A stretch of DNA of 64,000 bases, taken from the NCBI RefSeq assembly GCF_025699125.1, contig NZ_JAILWC010000001.1:62001-126000 (forward strand), in the 5' to 3' direction. Below, in pieces: positions 62,074-64,000 of the stretch (positions are counted from its first letter, which is position 1; each line of letters opens with the position of its first letter). The translations under genes were made by a program, and so were the position numbers. Below the pieces are notes generated by a model that saw only the letters and a program-made list of their open reading frames with translations, did no database searches and had not been told where the DNA came from. This stretch comes from Nitrosopumilus sp. (GTDB taxonomy: Archaea; Thermoproteota; Nitrososphaeria; Nitrososphaerales; Nitrosopumilaceae).

Positions 62074-62633
62074 CAGATACTAATCATGACAATACTTTGA
62101 CATTGCAAGAAATTGATGAACAAATTCGAAAAGAGAAAATTGATTTTAAATATACTTTGAGCGACGCAATTCTCTTTTTATTATATTCAGATCGAAAACC
62201 AATCAAAGGTAAAATCAAACAGCAAAAAGAAGTATTCTTAGCATTAAATTTGGTATTAGATAAAATTCCCATTCAACCAGTGTATTTTAAAAAACATAGA
62301 TTTGGACCTTATAGTGAGGAAGTAGAACATACTATAGATCAATTAGTATTCTCAAATCATCTCAAAGTTAGTGGTGGAGACAAACGATCGAATCAATTCT
62401 CAATTAGTATTTCACCAAATGGGATGAATTACATAAAAGATAAGTTCAATGAGTTGCCTAATGATATACAAGAAAAATTGGAAACAAGTAGAGAAGAATG
62501 GGATACCCATACCCCAGAAGGAATTCTAAATGTAGTTTACACCCATTATCCAGATTATTTGGAAAACTCCGTATTGAAAAATAGATATCAGCAACTTGAT
62601 TGGGATGATGATAAACAGGTGCCAACAAAATGA
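62070..62633 (+). CDS. Panacea/SocA-like domain protein, cassette gene 2
   Basis: A 187-residue protein. The middle part (LLYSDRKPIKGKIKQQKEVFLA, FKKHRFGPYSEEVEH, HLKVSG) has the pattern of the Panacea/SocA-type or YwgA-like domain, known from toxin-antitoxin antitoxins and phage-related loci. It may neutralise or regulate its neighbour (inference). Coupled to both neighbours by ATGA overlaps. Confidence 0.6.
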   Translation: MTDTNHDNTLTLQEIDEQIRKEKIDFKYTLSDAILFLLYSDRKPIKGKIKQQKEVFLALNLVLDKIPIQPVYFKKHRFGPYSEEVEHTIDQLVFSNHLKVSGGDKRSNQFSISISPNGMNYIKDKFNELPNDIQEKLETSREEWDTHTPEGILNVVYTHYPDYLENSVLKNRYQQLDWDDDKQVPTK

Positions 62634-63784
62634 TAATTGAAGATGTCAAACTAATTGATCGTATAGACGTGCCAAAATCTGCACCATTTCATCATAGTCG
62701 AGTTTTTCGCATAATTACAGATAATGGTGTAATATACACACCGCATAAAACAACAAATCGATTAGAGTATAATGCAAGATCTGGGGTACCGTTATTGAAA
62801 ACATTACCTAGCGAAATAACATCTGATTTCAAATTACTGGATTCCAAAAATATTGATGGTTTTTTAAACGATGGTAAAAAAGCAACACATCTGATAAACA
62901 TAGTAAAACAGTTTAACGATATTACACGTCGTTCTGTTCTAAGAATATCAATATTCCAACCAACAAGTGATGTTTTAAGAGGTTGGACTAAAACTGAAAA
63001 AATAAAATTTGCTGAAATTCAGGCTGAATTTTTACAAAGTAGAGTGGGCTCAAATCTAATCACATATCCATTTTTAGATTTGGGAATTTCTGACTATATT
63101 GAATTTATTGATAATCATCATATACGAGATGAAAATCAATCAACAATTTTCACTTTTGACATGGGGATGGATCCAACCAATCTGAAAAAAATACTTGATT
63201 ATATGCAATCTAAAGATGAACCTATGATTATTGCATTAATTCACAGACCATGGGCAAACACAATCCCTCAACATATTATTCTCAATAGTTATTTCAATAA
63301 TGAAAAAATAGTGTTTTTTGGTTGTCAGATAGAAAGGAAAGATAGAGATTCTGACACCAGTAATCCTCATGCAGTTGCTATAGGAGCCAATTTCGATATT
63401 GTTGCATTAAAACAATCACATGGATTTTCTACCAATAAAGATTTGATACTTAACAAAATTAACTTTTTTTCTCCACATTCGTTATTGATTGACAATGTAG
63501 AAAATACTCTTAATGATCCAAGTCGGGATATAATACGGGAATTTCAAATCCCAGTAGACAATTATTTGGATTTAATTCATCTACACAGAATAATCAAAGG
63601 TTACAAAGGTGCAGAAGTACATCCAAAGAAATATCAAATCTTATTCTATCTTGCACGTGCACATGAAGCAATGACGAGTACACCGATATTTACTCGAATT
63701 GTAGAACGTATAGTACAGAAAAACATCATACAACACATTAATGATACCCATCTAAGATTTGTTCCCATGATTAGAGGATTCTAA
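62630..63784 (+). CDS. Unknown protein, cassette gene 3
   Basis: A 384-residue soluble protein. Regularly spaced beta-strand-like segments (STIFTFDMG, MIIALIHRPW, KIVFFGCQIE, FDIVALKQSHGF, SLLIDNVEN) suggest a TIM-barrel-like core, with a helical C-terminus. I cannot name a family; TGT-like and other barrels were considered without a clear motif. The linked zinc-ribbon and Panacea-like genes make a defence or toxin role possible but unproven. Confidence 0.6.
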   Translation: MIIEDVKLIDRIDVPKSAPFHHSRVFRIITDNGVIYTPHKTTNRLEYNARSGVPLLKTLPSEITSDFKLLDSKNIDGFLNDGKKATHLINIVKQFNDITRRSVLRISIFQPTSDVLRGWTKTEKIKFAEIQAEFLQSRVGSNLITYPFLDLGISDYIEFIDNHHIRDENQSTIFTFDMGMDPTNLKKILDYMQSKDEPMIIALIHRPWANTIPQHIILNSYFNNEKIVFFGCQIERKDRDSDTSNPHAVAIGANFDIVALKQSHGFSTNKDLILNKINFFSPHSLLIDNVENTLNDPSRDIIREFQIPVDNYLDLIHLHRIIKGYKGAEVHPKKYQILFYLARAHEAMTSTPIFTRIVERIVQKNIIQHINDTHLRFVPMIRGF

Positions 63785-63916
63785 TCATTTTTCTTTTCTA
63801 AGATATTCACTTAAAATTACTCGTATCGTTTCGGGCATGTTTTCAATCTCTGTTAATTTTATGTTGTTTTTATCAAATATTTTTTGTAATGCATCTGAAT
63901 CAAGCATACTTTGCAT
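63785..63916 (-). CDS. Possible 43-residue small protein
   Basis: ATG 63916 to TGA ending at 63785 encodes 43 residues with helical, protein-like composition (QSMLDSDALQKIFDKNNIKL, then MPETIRVILSEYLRKEK). It abuts the cassette end convergently. It could be a small regulator or partner gene; no family recognised. Confidence 0.45.
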   Translation of the reverse strand: MQSMLDSDALQKIFDKNNIKLTEIENMPETIRVILSEYLRKEK

Positions 63917-64000
63917 AGGACATTTCTATTTAAAACTTTGATTAATCTTCTGACTATAGTTATTGTCCTAAAATGATGAACATCATAACTATACCGTAGA

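Overview
The window is about 64 kb of a low-GC archaeal chromosome. Its gene content points to an ammonia-oxidising thaumarchaeon (Nitrosopumilus-like). The main markers are the ADP-forming 3-hydroxypropionate-CoA ligase and hydratase pair of the thaumarchaeal 3HP/4HB cycle, an archaeal copper nitrite reductase (NirK-type) gene, many secreted cupredoxin and WVKNNAGWW-type surface proteins, archaeal DnaG, DphB, RibK and RibL, ribosomal proteins eL39, eL31 and eL15, a degenerate FtsZ, and LysW-dependent lysine/arginine synthesis. No rRNA, tRNA or CRISPR array was found by eye.

Layout. 0-12 kb is accessory: small zinc proteins, a DUF106 membrane insertase-like protein, an arsenic locus (arsM-arsC with a divergent HxlR regulator), a decayed IS transposase, two-component genes, a nucleotidyltransferase and an ATP-cone/nuclease protein. 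Five copies of the palindrome TTAACAATGTTAA (plus one variant) lie in front of small genes here and look like one local regulon. 12.7-20 kb is core: carbon fixation genes, IscA-type protein, DnaG, riboflavin kinase and FAD synthetase. 20-30.5 kb is a long minus-strand block: dphB, lysK, lysX, lysW, homocitrate synthase, Lrp, lysJ, lysZ, lysY, argX, a second lysW and argG. Single-copy lysJ/Z/Y/K probably serve both lysine and arginine, while two ligases and two carrier proteins split the entry steps. One carrier ends in Gln instead of the expected Glu.

30.7-46 kb holds a NitT/TauT-type ABC transporter, an MFS carrier, a split cobalamin methionine synthase with a MetF-like protein nearby, a Nudix hydrolase, eL39/eL31 (eL31 with a long tandem-repeat tail), an FtsZ-like protein, a tRNA methylthiotransferase, a fumarase-type lyase and nirK. 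46-50 kb has SerA and several secreted proteins.

The most interesting region is 50.4-55 kb. A B12-binding protein with both CarH-type photoreceptor signatures (W-x9-EH and E-x-H-x2-G), but without a MerR domain, sits among a pyrimidine-dimer DNA glycosylase operon, an NAD(P)-binding epimerase with a membrane domain, a YbgA/DUF1722 protein and a secreted protein. The element TTACCACTAG, or its core CACTAG, recurs in the upstream regions of the putative target genes, often directly against the TATA box. I read this as a candidate light/UV-responsive archaeal regulon.

55-61.4 kb carries eL15, secreted proteins, a thioredoxin-fold protein, a histidine kinase with two response regulators, a HEAT-repeat protein and a Kazal plus double-cupredoxin protein. 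61.5-63.8 kb is a tightly overlapping three-gene cassette of unknown function (zinc ribbon, Panacea-like protein, large unknown protein).
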